From NCBI RefSeq assembly GCF_035920365.1, contig NZ_CP109150.1, forward strand, positions 5,642,001 through 5,706,000: a stretch of 64,000 nucleotides of DNA. Reading direction: 5' to 3'. This stretch comes from Micromonospora sp. NBC_01740 (lineage in GTDB: Bacteria; Actinomycetota; Actinomycetes; Mycobacteriales; Micromonosporaceae). Shown piece after piece: positions 56,375 through 64,000 of the stretch (within the stretch, counting starts at the first letter, position 1; each line of letters begins with the position of its first letter). Made by a program: the position numbers and the translations under genes. The notes beneath the pieces were generated by a model. That model was given only the letters and a program-made list of their open reading frames with translations, was not told the origin of the DNA and did no database searches.

Positions 56375-58159
56375 ATGTGCGGCATCAGTGGCGAGGCGAG
56401 GTTCGACGGATCGACGCCGGACGCCGGCGCGGTGACCCGGATGACCGAGGCGATGCGCTCCCGGGGCCCCGACGGGGAGGGCCTCTTCGACGACGGCTGG
56501 GTGATCCTCGGGCACCGCCGGCTCACCATCATCGACCTCACCGAGGCCGGCTCCCAGCCGATGGTCCGCGACGACCTGGGGCTGGCGCTGGTCTTCAACG
56601 GCTGCGTCTACAACTACCCCCAGCTGCGCGAGGAGCTTCGCGGCGCCGGGCACACGTTCCACTCCACCAGCGACACCGAGGTCGTCCTGGTGGCGTACGC
56701 GCAGTGGGGCGAGCAGTTCGTCGACCACCTGGTCGGCATGTTCGCCGTCGTGCTGGTGGACCGCCGGCGGCGCCGGCTCGTGCTGGCCCGCGACCGGCTC
56801 GGCATCAAGCCCCTCTACCTCGCCGAGTCACCCGGCCGGCTGCGGTTCGCCTCCACCCTGCCGGCGCTGCTGCGCGCCGGCGACGTGGACACCTCGATCG
56901 ACCCGGTGGCGCTGCACCACTACCTCTCCTGGCACTCCATCGTCCCGGCGCCCCGCACCGTCCTGCGCGGCATCCGCAAGCTACCCCCGGCCACCGTGCG
57001 CGTCGTCGAGGCCGACGGGCGCAGCCGCCAGCACGTCTACTGGCGGCCCGACTACGCCCGGGACCCCGCCCACACCGGCATGGACGCCGGGGACTGGCGG
57101 GCCGCCGTCGGGGAGGCGCTGCGCGAAGCGGTACGGCGGCGGCTCGTCGCCGACGTCCCCGTCGGCGTGCTGCTCTCCGGCGGCCTGGACTCCAGCATGA
57201 TCGTGGCGCTGCTGGCCGAGGCCGGGCAGCAGCATCTGCAGACCTTCAGCATCGGCTTCGACAGCCGCGGCGGCGAGGCCGGCGACGAGTTCCACTACTC
57301 CGACCTGGTCGCCCGCACGTTCGGTACCGACCACCACCGCATCCGGCTCGCCGACGGCGACCTGGTCCCGGCGGTACGGCGGACCGTGCACGCGATGACC
57401 GAGCCGATGGGCAGCCACGACGTGGTCGCCTTCCACCTGCTCTCCGAACAGGTCGCCCAACACGTCAAGGTGGCCCAGTCCGGCCAGGGCGCCGACGAGG
57501 TCTTCGCCGGCTACGGCTACCACCAGCCCCTCACGCGGGTGCTCCGCGACGACGCGGCGGCCACCTTCGCCGACGCGTTCTTCGACCGGGACCACGCTGA
57601 GCTGAGCCGGGTGGTGGACCCGGCGTACGCCTGCGACCGCGACGCCAGCCGCGAGCTGCTCGCGGCGGACCTGGCCGCGCCGGGCGCGCAGACGGCGCTG
57701 GACGCGGTGCTGCGCCTGGACACCCACCTGATGCTCCCCGACGACCCGGTCAAGCGGGTGGACAGCATGAGCATGGCCTGGGGGCTGGAGGTGCGCACCC
57801 CGTTCCTGGACCAGGACCTGGTGGCGCTGGCGGCGGCCTGCCCACCCGAGCACAAGGTGGCCGACGGCGGCAAGGGCGTGCTCAAGGAGGTGGCTCGCCA
57901 GGTGCTGCCCGCCGAGGTGGTCGACCGGCCGAAGGGCTACTTCCCGGTGCCGGCGCTGCGCAACGTCGACGGGCCGGTGCGGCAACTCGTCACCGAGGCC
58001 CTCGCCGCGCCCGCCGCCCGCGAGCGCGGCCTGTTCCGCCGCGAGTACGTCGCCGAGCTGCTCGCCGAGCCGGACCGGGCGCAGGCCGCCGCCGGCAGCA
58101 ACAAGCTGTGGCAGCTCGGCCTGCTGGAACTCTGGCTCCAGTCCCACGACGTCCGCTGA
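56375..58159 (+). CDS. Asparagine-synthetase-like amidotransferase, N-acetylglutaminylglutamine amidotransferase type
   Basis: 594 residues. The class II glutaminase domain starts with the nucleophile (MCGISGEARF, Cys2; SRGPDGEG; FNGCVYNYPQLREEL), and the synthetase domain has the PP-loop VLLSGGLDSSM and GQGADEVFAGYGYH. It transfers ammonia from glutamine to an activated carboxylate. It resembles the enzyme that amidates N-acetylglutaminylglutamine, an osmoprotectant dipeptide, more than housekeeping AsnB, but that is by eye. Its usual partner, a GNAT/ATP-grasp synthetase, is not next to it; a YbdK-type ligase is. Followed by a hairpin at 58223-58273. Confidence 0.85.
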   Translation: MCGISGEARFDGSTPDAGAVTRMTEAMRSRGPDGEGLFDDGWVILGHRRLTIIDLTEAGSQPMVRDDLGLALVFNGCVYNYPQLREELRGAGHTFHSTSDTEVVLVAYAQWGEQFVDHLVGMFAVVLVDRRRRRLVLARDRLGIKPLYLAESPGRLRFASTLPALLRAGDVDTSIDPVALHHYLSWHSIVPAPRTVLRGIRKLPPATVRVVEADGRSRQHVYWRPDYARDPAHTGMDAGDWRAAVGEALREAVRRRLVADVPVGVLLSGGLDSSMIVALLAEAGQQHLQTFSIGFDSRGGEAGDEFHYSDLVARTFGTDHHRIRLADGDLVPAVRRTVHAMTEPMGSHDVVAFHLLSEQVAQHVKVAQSGQGADEVFAGYGYHQPLTRVLRDDAAATFADAFFDRDHAELSRVVDPAYACDRDASRELLAADLAAPGAQTALDAVLRLDTHLMLPDDPVKRVDSMSMAWGLEVRTPFLDQDLVALAAACPPEHKVADGGKGVLKEVARQVLPAEVVDRPKGYFPVPALRNVDGPVRQLVTEALAAPAARERGLFRREYVAELLAEPDRAQAAAGSNKLWQLGLLELWLQSHDVR

Positions 58160-58222
58160 CCGCCTCCCGTCCGACGCCCGCACCCCGGTCGCCGGGCTGC
58201 GGCGACGGCCGTCGAGCCCACG

Positions 58223-58273
58223 AGTGGAACACCACGGGTCCCTCCACCGCCGGGTGAGACCCGTGGTGTTCCA
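58223..58273. terminator. 17-bp hairpin, GTGGAACACCA family
   Basis: Arms 58223-58239 and 58257-58273 with a 17-base loop, 64 bp past the amidotransferase stop. The arm starts GTGGAACACCACGGGT, close to the hairpin at 583-641, and the flanking ACGA is shared too. Confidence 0.7.
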
Positions 58274-58340
58274 CCGGCCAGCTGCCGCCACCGGCCAGCT
58301 GCCGCCACCGGCCCGCGGCTCGCCGCCGGGCGGGACGGGT

Positions 58341-58417
58341 CAGACGGCGCGCGGGTCAGACGGCGCGCGGGCAGACGGCGCGCGGGTCAGACGGCGCGCG
58401 GGTCAGACGGCGCGGGT
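58341..58417. repeat. 16-bp tandem repeat including the YbdK stop codon
   Basis: Five copies of CAGACGGCGCGCGGGT, one short by one base and the last by two, run from the intergenic space into the last codons of the ligase gene. Each copy carries the same TGA on the minus strand. Confidence 0.9.
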
Positions 58418-59536
58418 CTCGGCGGCCAGGTGGTCCAGGACGGCGCGCACGTCGTCGCCGGTGCGGGCCATGACCCGGCGCTGCCGGGTGGCGCCGTTGC
58501 CGTCGCGCCGCAGCCGGACCAGCTGGTCGCGTACGTAGTCGAGGTCGCCGTGGCGGGCCAGGGCCGGCGCGACCGTGTCGACGAGCTCGCCGACAAGGTC
58601 CCAGGCGGGACGGGCGACGCCGGCGCGCAGGTCGATCAGGTCACCCTCCAGCCCGTCGTGCGCAGCCCGCCAGTGCGCGGCGGAGACCAGGCAGTCCCGG
58701 ATCCGTCGGGCGGGGACCCCGGCGCGGGCGTCGTCGGCCATCGTCGCGACGAGCGCGCGGACCAGCCCGGCGACCAGCACGGTGTCGTCCACCGCCGGGC
58801 AGACGTCGCCCACCCGCACCTCCACCGTGGGGTACGCGGCCGACGGGCGCGCGTACCAGTAGACCATTGCCGCGTCGAGCATGATCCCGGCGTCGATCAG
58901 CTCCGCCACCGTCGCGTCGTAGTCGGCGACCGACTCGAAGTGCGGGGTCGGCCCGATGCTGGGCCAGCGTTCCAGCTGCATGGAGCGCCAACTGGCGTGC
59001 CCGGTGTCGCGTCCGTCGTGCAGCGGCGAGTTGGCGGTGATCGCCTGTACCACCGGCAGCCAGGGGCGCAGGTGGTTGCAGACCTGGATGGCCAGTTCGC
59101 GGTCGGGCATCCCGACGTGCACGTGGCAGCCGCAGACGGCGGGGTCGTGCGCCACCGGCCCGAACCGGCGGGACATGGCGTGGTAGCGCGGTTTGTCCGG
59201 CACCGTCCGGTGCGGCTCGTGCACGGGCGTGGCACCGACCGCGACGAGCCGCGCCCCGGCGGCCTCGGCCGCGTCGCCGACGGAGCGGCGCAGCGCCACC
59301 AGGTGCGCGCGCAGCTCGGCCAGGTCGGCGGTGACCGGCGTGACCATCTCCACCATGCTGTGCCGGAACTCCTGCCGGCTCTGGTCCCGCGCGCTGCCGG
59401 ACAGGGCGGTGAGCACCCGGTCGGCGACCGGCAGGCTCTCCCCGGTCTGCGGGTCGAGCAGGAGGTACTCCTCCTCGACCCCGAGCGTCAGCGTGGTCTG
59501 GTCGGAAGCGGTGGCAAGTGCCGGACGGTACGTCAT
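58403..59536 (-). CDS. YbdK-type carboxylate-amine ligase (GCS2 family)
   Basis: 377 residues. It has the glutamate-cysteine-ligase-2 features LTLGVEEEYLLLDPQTGE, QEFRHSMVEMVTPV and CGCHVHVGMPDRELAIQV, and the C-terminal VEVRVGDVCPAVDD. E. coli YbdK has only weak gamma-glutamylcysteine synthetase activity; many actinobacterial copies have unknown substrates. It converges on the amidotransferase gene and could make the peptide-like bond in its substrate, which is speculation. The ATG at 59536 is where the family begins; upstream in-frame sequence is low complexity. Its last codons are part of a tandem repeat. Confidence 0.87.
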   Translation of the reverse strand: MTYRPALATASDQTTLTLGVEEEYLLLDPQTGESLPVADRVLTALSGSARDQSRQEFRHSMVEMVTPVTADLAELRAHLVALRRSVGDAAEAAGARLVAVGATPVHEPHRTVPDKPRYHAMSRRFGPVAHDPAVCGCHVHVGMPDRELAIQVCNHLRPWLPVVQAITANSPLHDGRDTGHASWRSMQLERWPSIGPTPHFESVADYDATVAELIDAGIMLDAAMVYWYARPSAAYPTVEVRVGDVCPAVDDTVLVAGLVRALVATMADDARAGVPARRIRDCLVSAAHWRAAHDGLEGDLIDLRAGVARPAWDLVGELVDTVAPALARHGDLDYVRDQLVRLRRDGNGATRQRRVMARTGDDVRAVLDHLAAETRAV

Positions 59537-59637
59537 GGGCGCTCGCGTCCGTTCGTCGGGCGACGCGCCGGGCGCCGCGCTGCCGGACGACCCGAATTCC
59601 CGGCCCACTGCCTGGGCAAACGCCTGGGGCGGGGGCG

Positions 59638-60849
59638 TCATCCACCCGTCAGCACCGAGGTCGCCCGGCTGTCCAGGAAGGCGCGTTCGGCCGCGTTGTC
59701 CGTCCGCTCGGCGGCCGTCCGGTACGCCCGCGCCGCCTCCCCCGCCCGGCCGAGCCGCCGCAGCAGGTCCGCCCGGACGGCGTGGAACACGTGGTACCCG
59801 GCCAGGTCGAGCCGCTCGACGGCCGTCAGCCCCGCTGCCGGCCCGGCCACCTCGGCGAGCGCGACGGCCCGGTTCAACGCCACCACCGGCCCCGGGGCGC
59901 ACGCGGTGAGCTGGTCGTACAGCCGGAGGATCTGCGCCCAGTCGGTGTCGGCGGCGTCGGGCGCGTCGCTGTGCACGGCGGCGATCGCGGCCTGGATCTG
60001 GTACGGCCCCGGCCGGTCGCGGCGCAGGCAGCGGCGCACCAGGGCCTGCCCCTCGCCGACGAGCCCGGCGTCCCACCGACGGCGGTCCTGCTCGGGCAGC
60101 GGCACCAGCGCGCCGTCGGCCGTGGTGCGGGCGGGGCGGCGCGCCTCGGTGAGCAACATCAGCGCCAGCAGCCCCAGCGCCTCGGGCTCGTCCGGCATGA
60201 GCCGCACCAGCAGCCGGCCGAGCCGGATCGCCTCGGCGCACAGGTCGTCGCGGACCAGCCGGTCGCCGGAGCTGGCGGTGTGCCCCTCGGTGAAGATCAG
60301 GTAGAGCACGGCCAGCACGGCCGGGAGCCGGTCCGGCAGGTCGGCGTCGCCGGGCACCCGGTACGGGATCCCGGCGTCGCGGATCTTGGCCTTGGCCCGG
60401 ACGATCCGCTGTGCCATGGTCGCCTCCGGCACCAGGAACGCCCGGGCGATCTCGGCGGTGCCCAGCCCGCCCAGCAGCCGCAGGGTCAGCGCGACCCGGG
60501 CGGCGGGGCCGAGCGCCGGATGGCAGCAGGTGAAGATCAGGCGGAGCCGGTCGTCGCGCACGGGTCCCTCCTCGGCCGGTACGTCGCGGACGTGCAGCAG
60601 GGCGGCCTGGGCGTGCCGGTCGGCGCGGGAGGCCTCCCGCCGCAGCCGGTCGACGGCCCGGTTCCGGGCGGTGGTGATGATCCAGCCGGCCGGGCTGGGC
60701 GGCGGCCCGGTCTCGGGCCACCGCGCCACCGCCACCGTGAACGCCTCCTGCACCGTCTCCTCGGCGAGGTCGATGTCGCCGAGGAGGCGGACCAGGACGG
60801 CGACCGCGCGGCCGTACTCCGCGCGGAACACCGCCTCCACGTCGGGCAT
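59638..60849 (-). CDS. ECF42-type sigma factor with C-terminal TPR-like domain
   Basis: 403 residues. Sigma2 ([39 protein letters not shown]) and sigma4 ([20 protein letters not shown]) are followed by a 230-residue helical extension ([36 protein letters not shown]) typical of this group. ECF42 sigma factors have no anti-sigma factor; the C-terminal domain and a DGPF protein encoded next to it appear to regulate them. The ATG at 60849 starts two bases past the DGPF gene stop, so the two form an operon. Confidence 0.9.
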   Translation of the reverse strand: MPDVEAVFRAEYGRAVAVLVRLLGDIDLAEETVQEAFTVAVARWPETGPPPSPAGWIITTARNRAVDRLRREASRADRHAQAALLHVRDVPAEEGPVRDDRLRLIFTCCHPALGPAARVALTLRLLGGLGTAEIARAFLVPEATMAQRIVRAKAKIRDAGIPYRVPGDADLPDRLPAVLAVLYLIFTEGHTASSGDRLVRDDLCAEAIRLGRLLVRLMPDEPEALGLLALMLLTEARRPARTTADGALVPLPEQDRRRWDAGLVGEGQALVRRCLRRDRPGPYQIQAAIAAVHSDAPDAADTDWAQILRLYDQLTACAPGPVVALNRAVALAEVAGPAAGLTAVERLDLAGYHVFHAVRADLLRRLGRAGEAARAYRTAAERTDNAAERAFLDSRATSVLTGG

Positions 60850-60851
60850 GG

Positions 60852-61202
60852 TCAGCTCTCGCCCTGGAAGGGGCGCACCTCGATCGGCAGGGTGGTGGCC
60901 AGCGCGTACCGGCGCCCCCACGCCAGCGCGGCGTCGAGGTCGGGCGCCCGGAGGATGGTGATCCCGCCGAGGTGTTCCTTGCCCTCCACGAACGGCCCGT
61001 CGGTGACCAGCACCTCGCCGTCGGACGGCCGCAGCACGGTCGCCGTGTCGGGCGCGTGCAGCCCCTGGCCGAACACCCAGCAGCCGGACGCCTCCAGCTC
61101 CTCCCGGATGGCCCCCAGCTCGCGCATCACCCCGGCCAGGAACTCCGGGTCCGGCAGCCCGTCACCGTCGGGCTGGTGGATGCTGAGCAGGTACTGCTTC
61201 AT
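60852..61202 (-). CDS. DGPF/YCII-domain protein
   Basis: 116 residues, a small ferredoxin-like YCII fold with the name-giving motif [15 protein letters not shown]. Genes of this type almost always accompany ECF42 sigma factors; their own activity is not established. The ATG at 61202 is preceded by GAGGGGCC. It is the first gene of the two-gene unit. Confidence 0.9.
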   Translation of the reverse strand: MKQYLLSIHQPDGDGLPDPEFLAGVMRELGAIREELEASGCWVFGQGLHAPDTATVLRPSDGEVLVTDGPFVEGKEHLGGITILRAPDLDAALAWGRRYALATTLPIEVRPFQGES

Positions 61203-61318
61203 GGCCCCTCCTCACGTCGGCGGCCGGCGGCGCCGCCGGCCTCTCATCCTCCACACGAACGGAGCGGGCCAGGATCGACAACCCGCCGGAAAATCGGTCC
61301 GCCAGCGGTCGGCGCCGG

Positions 61319-64000
61319 TCAGCGCGGGGTGGCCGCCAGCAGGTCGGCCACGGCGTCGACGGACTCCGGATGCGCTGCCAGCAGCGCGGTCAGGCCGGCG
61401 GGAACGGCGGTGGTGGCGGCGTCCACCTCGCGCCAGCCGCCGGCGCAACCGAGCAGCGCGGCGACGGCGTCCACGCTCTGCGGGTTGGCCGCCAGCAGGG
61501 CGGCGACCGGCCCGGACACGGCGGCGGGGACCGCCGGCGCCGGCGGCGGTGACGTCGGCCTCGACCACGGCGGCACCCAGGCGTCCAGCGCGGCCAGCGA
61601 GCCGGGGAACGTACGCCCCGCCTCCCGCACCAGCAGCGGCACCAGCTCCGCGCCGTGCTCGCGCAGCGTGGTGATCAGGGTGGGCAGCCACGGCAGCAGG
61701 ACCGGGTCGGGCAACCGGGCGAACGCGGACGACATCACCTCCACGACGAACGGCGCGAGCCCCGGCACCGGCTCCAGGGCCTGCACGAAGCCGCTGAGGT
61801 ACTGCGGGAAGGCGGGCACCACCAGCGGGTTGGCGAGCAGCGCGGCGCACCGCTCGCGCAACTCGGCCAGGGGCAGCAGGCCCAACTGGTGCCGGGCGGC
61901 CCAGAGCAGCGCCACCTTGGCCGGCGTCTCCGGATGGGACTGCGCGACGGCGAGTTCGAGCTGGGACCGGTCGCAGCCCAGGGAGAGCGCCAGACTCTCC
62001 ATGCCGAACAGGAAGCCCAGCATGGCGCCGACCTGACGCACGCCGCTCTCCTCGTCGAGGAACGCGGTGGGCAGCAGGGTGCAGTAGTGCGCGTACCCGG
62101 TGGTCACGAACGCCTCGCACCAGGCCGGCAGCGGCCCGGTGGCGCGGTGGTGGGCCAGCAGCCGCCGGATCCGGCGCAGCACCTCGGGGGCGTCGTCGAC
62201 GGTGCGTTCGGCGGCGAGCAGCTCCACCGCCCGGTTGCCTAGCTCGTCGACCAGGCGCGGGCTGTCGAGCAGCCGGATGGCGTCCTCCACGGCCTCCAGC
62301 GCGACCGAGGCCGTCGCCGCCGGGCCCCGCACGGCGCGGCGCAGGCGCTGCTCCAGCACCTGCTCGACGGTCACCCCCTCGTAGCCCAGCTCGATCAGCG
62401 CCCGCTGGCTGCGGCCGAGGGCCAGGTCCCAGCTCTCCTGGATCGAGCGCTGCCCCAGCCGGCGCTCGCCCATGATGGGCCGGACCGCGTCGCGGGGCAG
62501 CAGGTGCCGCAGCCGCCACAGCAGATCCGAGCAGGGCACCAGCTCGGGGTTGGCCCGCAGGTCCACCAGGGCCCGCTGGATCGTACGTTTCTCCAGGTCC
62601 AGCCCGAGCGGGGCGAGGCGGTCGTGGACGTCGCGGGCGAGCGGCGGAAGGGCCTCGTAGCCCACCTGGCCGACCCGGTCGCCGCCGAACAGGATCTCGC
62701 AGAGCCGGCGGACGTCCCGGCGGCCCGGGACGACGTCCTTCTCGATGCAGGTGACCGCCGCGTCGGCGAAGTCGTACGGCGTGGGACGCGCGCGGTTGCG
62801 CAGGCCGGCGAGGAGGATCGAGGTCTCGAAGACGGCGATCGCGTCGGCGGTGCTGGCCAGGTAGCCGTTGCGCCGGGCCAGCCGGACGATGTCGACGCAC
62901 CAGCCGCGCAGCTCCGCCTCGTCCAGGCTCTGCGTCGCCGGCGGCTGCGCCAGGTAGCCGGAGAGCCGGTCGGCGACCCCGGCGGCGGGCACGGGCGCCG
63001 GGGTGGCGCGGCGGCGGCCACCGGTGCGGGTCCGGCCGCCCCGCTGCCCCTCCAGCCGGAACGGGCTCAGCTTGGTGCGGGCGACCGCCTTCGTCCAGGT
63101 GGCGGAGGCGATCGACACCGAGCCGGGCGCGAGGCCGAACTGCGCCTCGATGGCGGAGTGGCTGGACGGGATGAGCCCGTAGTGCCACCGGGTGCCGGTG
63201 CGCGGGCCGATCTCGAAGGGGGCGTCGGCCCGCAGCCCGAACTGCTCCACCCGGCTGGCGGCATGGAACGCGCCGCAGACGTAGAGGCAGTCGGCGGGGT
63301 CGGCCCCGGAGGCGGCGAGGTGCTGACGCATCCGGGTCCACATGTAGCGCTCGCGGTCCTCGTCGCGGTCCTGCCGGTCCGCCCCGGCCGGGCGCAGCCG
63401 CCGGAACAGGCTGCCGATCAGCACCATCACCTGCCGGTAGGTGTCGTGGTCGGCGTCGGCCAGCGGCTGCTCGACGTACTGGTCCCACCACTCCGACCAG
63501 TGCCGGACCTTGCCGTGGTGCAGCAGGTAGGCCTCCAGCTCCGCGAAGCGGGGCCGCAGGTCGCCGATCTCGACCCCGACCGCGTCGCCGTGCAGGGCAG
63601 CCTCCTCCCCCGCCGGCGCGGCGGCCTCGACGTCCCCGCCGGCCGGGGCCTCGTCGGCGGCGTCGGCGGGGCGGCGCGGCGACCACTGGAAGACGTGGTC
63701 GGTGGAGCGGTCCACCAGCACCAGCTCGACGCCCGGCGTCTCCAGCGCGTACGCGATGGCCTGGTATTCCGCGCTGGCCTCGGTGATCGGCGCGACCACG
63801 CTGAGCGGCCCCCAGTCGGCCGGGAAGCCGTCCAGCTCCGAGGCGAAGGCCTGCACGGCCACCGGGAGACTGCAGTTGCGCAGCTCGCCCAGCAGCGGCT
63901 GGAGGTCCTCGCAGAGCTCCAGGTAGATCACCTTCGGCTGCTTCGCGCGCAGCCTGCGGACCATGGCCAGCGCGGACGCCGGGGAGTGGTGGCAGACCGG
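61319..64000 (-). CDS. DUF5682-like large protein, N-terminus beyond the window
   Basis: 893 residues are visible and the frame continues past the right edge: the first codons read PVCHHSPASALA, and HHSPA is the N-terminal motif of DUF5682/ChaN-like proteins, so an ATG at 63962-63964 is internal. Further marks are YLELCEDLQPLLGEL, YVCGAFHAASRVEQFG and a long helical C-terminal half. The C-terminus has two copies of AANPQSVDAVAALL-like sequence. Genes for such proteins are known to group with MoxR ATPase, SWIM and von Willebrand A genes in a predicted NTP-dependent conflict system; those would lie to the right. Enzyme activity is unknown. Confidence 0.78.
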   Translation of the reverse strand, partial: PVCHHSPASALAMVRRLRAKQPKVIYLELCEDLQPLLGELRNCSLPVAVQAFASELDGFPADWGPLSVVAPITEASAEYQAIAYALETPGVELVLVDRSTDHVFQWSPRRPADAADEAPAGGDVEAAAPAGEEAALHGDAVGVEIGDLRPRFAELEAYLLHHGKVRHWSEWWDQYVEQPLADADHDTYRQVMVLIGSLFRRLRPAGADRQDRDEDRERYMWTRMRQHLAASGADPADCLYVCGAFHAASRVEQFGLRADAPFEIGPRTGTRWHYGLIPSSHSAIEAQFGLAPGSVSIASATWTKAVARTKLSPFRLEGQRGGRTRTGGRRRATPAPVPAAGVADRLSGYLAQPPATQSLDEAELRGWCVDIVRLARRNGYLASTADAIAVFETSILLAGLRNRARPTPYDFADAAVTCIEKDVVPGRRDVRRLCEILFGGDRVGQVGYEALPPLARDVHDRLAPLGLDLEKRTIQRALVDLRANPELVPCSDLLWRLRHLLPRDAVRPIMGERRLGQRSIQESWDLALGRSQRALIELGYEGVTVEQVLEQRLRRAVRGPAATASVALEAVEDAIRLLDSPRLVDELGNRAVELLAAERTVDDAPEVLRRIRRLLAHHRATGPLPAWCEAFVTTGYAHYCTLLPTAFLDEESGVRQVGAMLGFLFGMESLALSLGCDRSQLELAVAQSHPETPAKVALLWAARHQLGLLPLAELRERCAALLANPLVVPAFPQYLSGFVQALEPVPGLAPFVVEVMSSAFARLPDPVLLPWLPTLITTLREHGAELVPLLVREAGRTFPGSLAALDAWVPPWSRPTSPPPAPAVPAAVSGPVAALLAANPQSVDAVAALLGCAGGWREVDAATTAVPAGLTALLAAHPESVDAVADLLAATPR

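Overview
The window is very GC-rich actinobacterial DNA: third codon positions are almost always G or C, GTG starts are common, and many genes have four-base stop/start overlaps. Gene content (F420-dependent oxidoreductase, SARP and LAL regulators, DivIVA-like and DUF5995 proteins) and the short intergenic hairpin repeats suggest Micromonosporaceae, probably Micromonospora or a close relative. That placement is inference. No rRNA, tRNA, CRISPR array, transposase or integrase was found.

Region 1 (1-12.3 kb) is the right-hand part of a type II (aromatic) polyketide cluster. A leftward operon (9256 to 831) encodes, in order, a TcmI-type cyclase, a fused acetyl-CoA carboxylase carboxyltransferase, a biotin carrier protein with a repeat-rich extension, biotin carboxylase, an acyl carrier protein fused to a TcmN/WhiE-type aromatase, a cupin, KS-alpha, chain-length factor and an ABM-fold monooxygenase. 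The start of an AMP-dependent acyl ligase lies at the left edge. A divergent SARP activator and a second operon (TcmI-like cyclase plus FAD monooxygenase) lie to the right. Matching 11-bp-spaced GTGAC repeats sit about 80 bp upstream of both biosynthetic operons, and a third pair lies upstream of the SARP gene, so the SARP probably drives the set. The carboxylase would supply malonyl-CoA; the minimal PKS, cyclases and oxygenases would build and tailor an aromatic product of unknown structure, with gene content like spore-pigment or pentangular clusters. No ketoreductase is visible.

Region 2 (12.3-40.5 kb) is mostly core-like: an anchored helix-hairpin-helix protein, an F420 oxidoreductase, a secreted beta-helix protein, an APC permease, DUF5995, two head-to-head multidomain ATPase regulators, an aldo/keto reductase, small hydrolases, a glycosyltransferase, a PaaI thioesterase, a paired Fluc fluoride channel, an MFS exporter divergent from a LacI regulator with a perfect palindromic operator between them, a 1387-residue kinase/phosphatase signalling protein and an HD hydrolase.

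Region 3 (40.5-45.6 kb) is accessory and partly decayed: an HNH endonuclease, an AbiEi/DUF559-type nuclease protein, a fragment of a DivIVA-like gene, a GntR regulator followed by two overlapping frameshifted genes, and an intact DivIVA-like gene with a strong promoter and a leader hairpin.

Region 4 (45.6-64 kb) holds an ABC exporter with a divergent TetR regulator carrying a second helix-turn-helix, a two-gene alpha-oxoamine synthase/FAD oxidoreductase unit, a serine beta-lactamase-fold hydrolase, a MarR-controlled ABC exporter, an asparagine-synthetase-like amidotransferase near a YbdK-type carboxylate-amine ligase, an ECF42-type sigma factor with its DGPF partner, and the large DUF5682-like protein that runs off the right edge.
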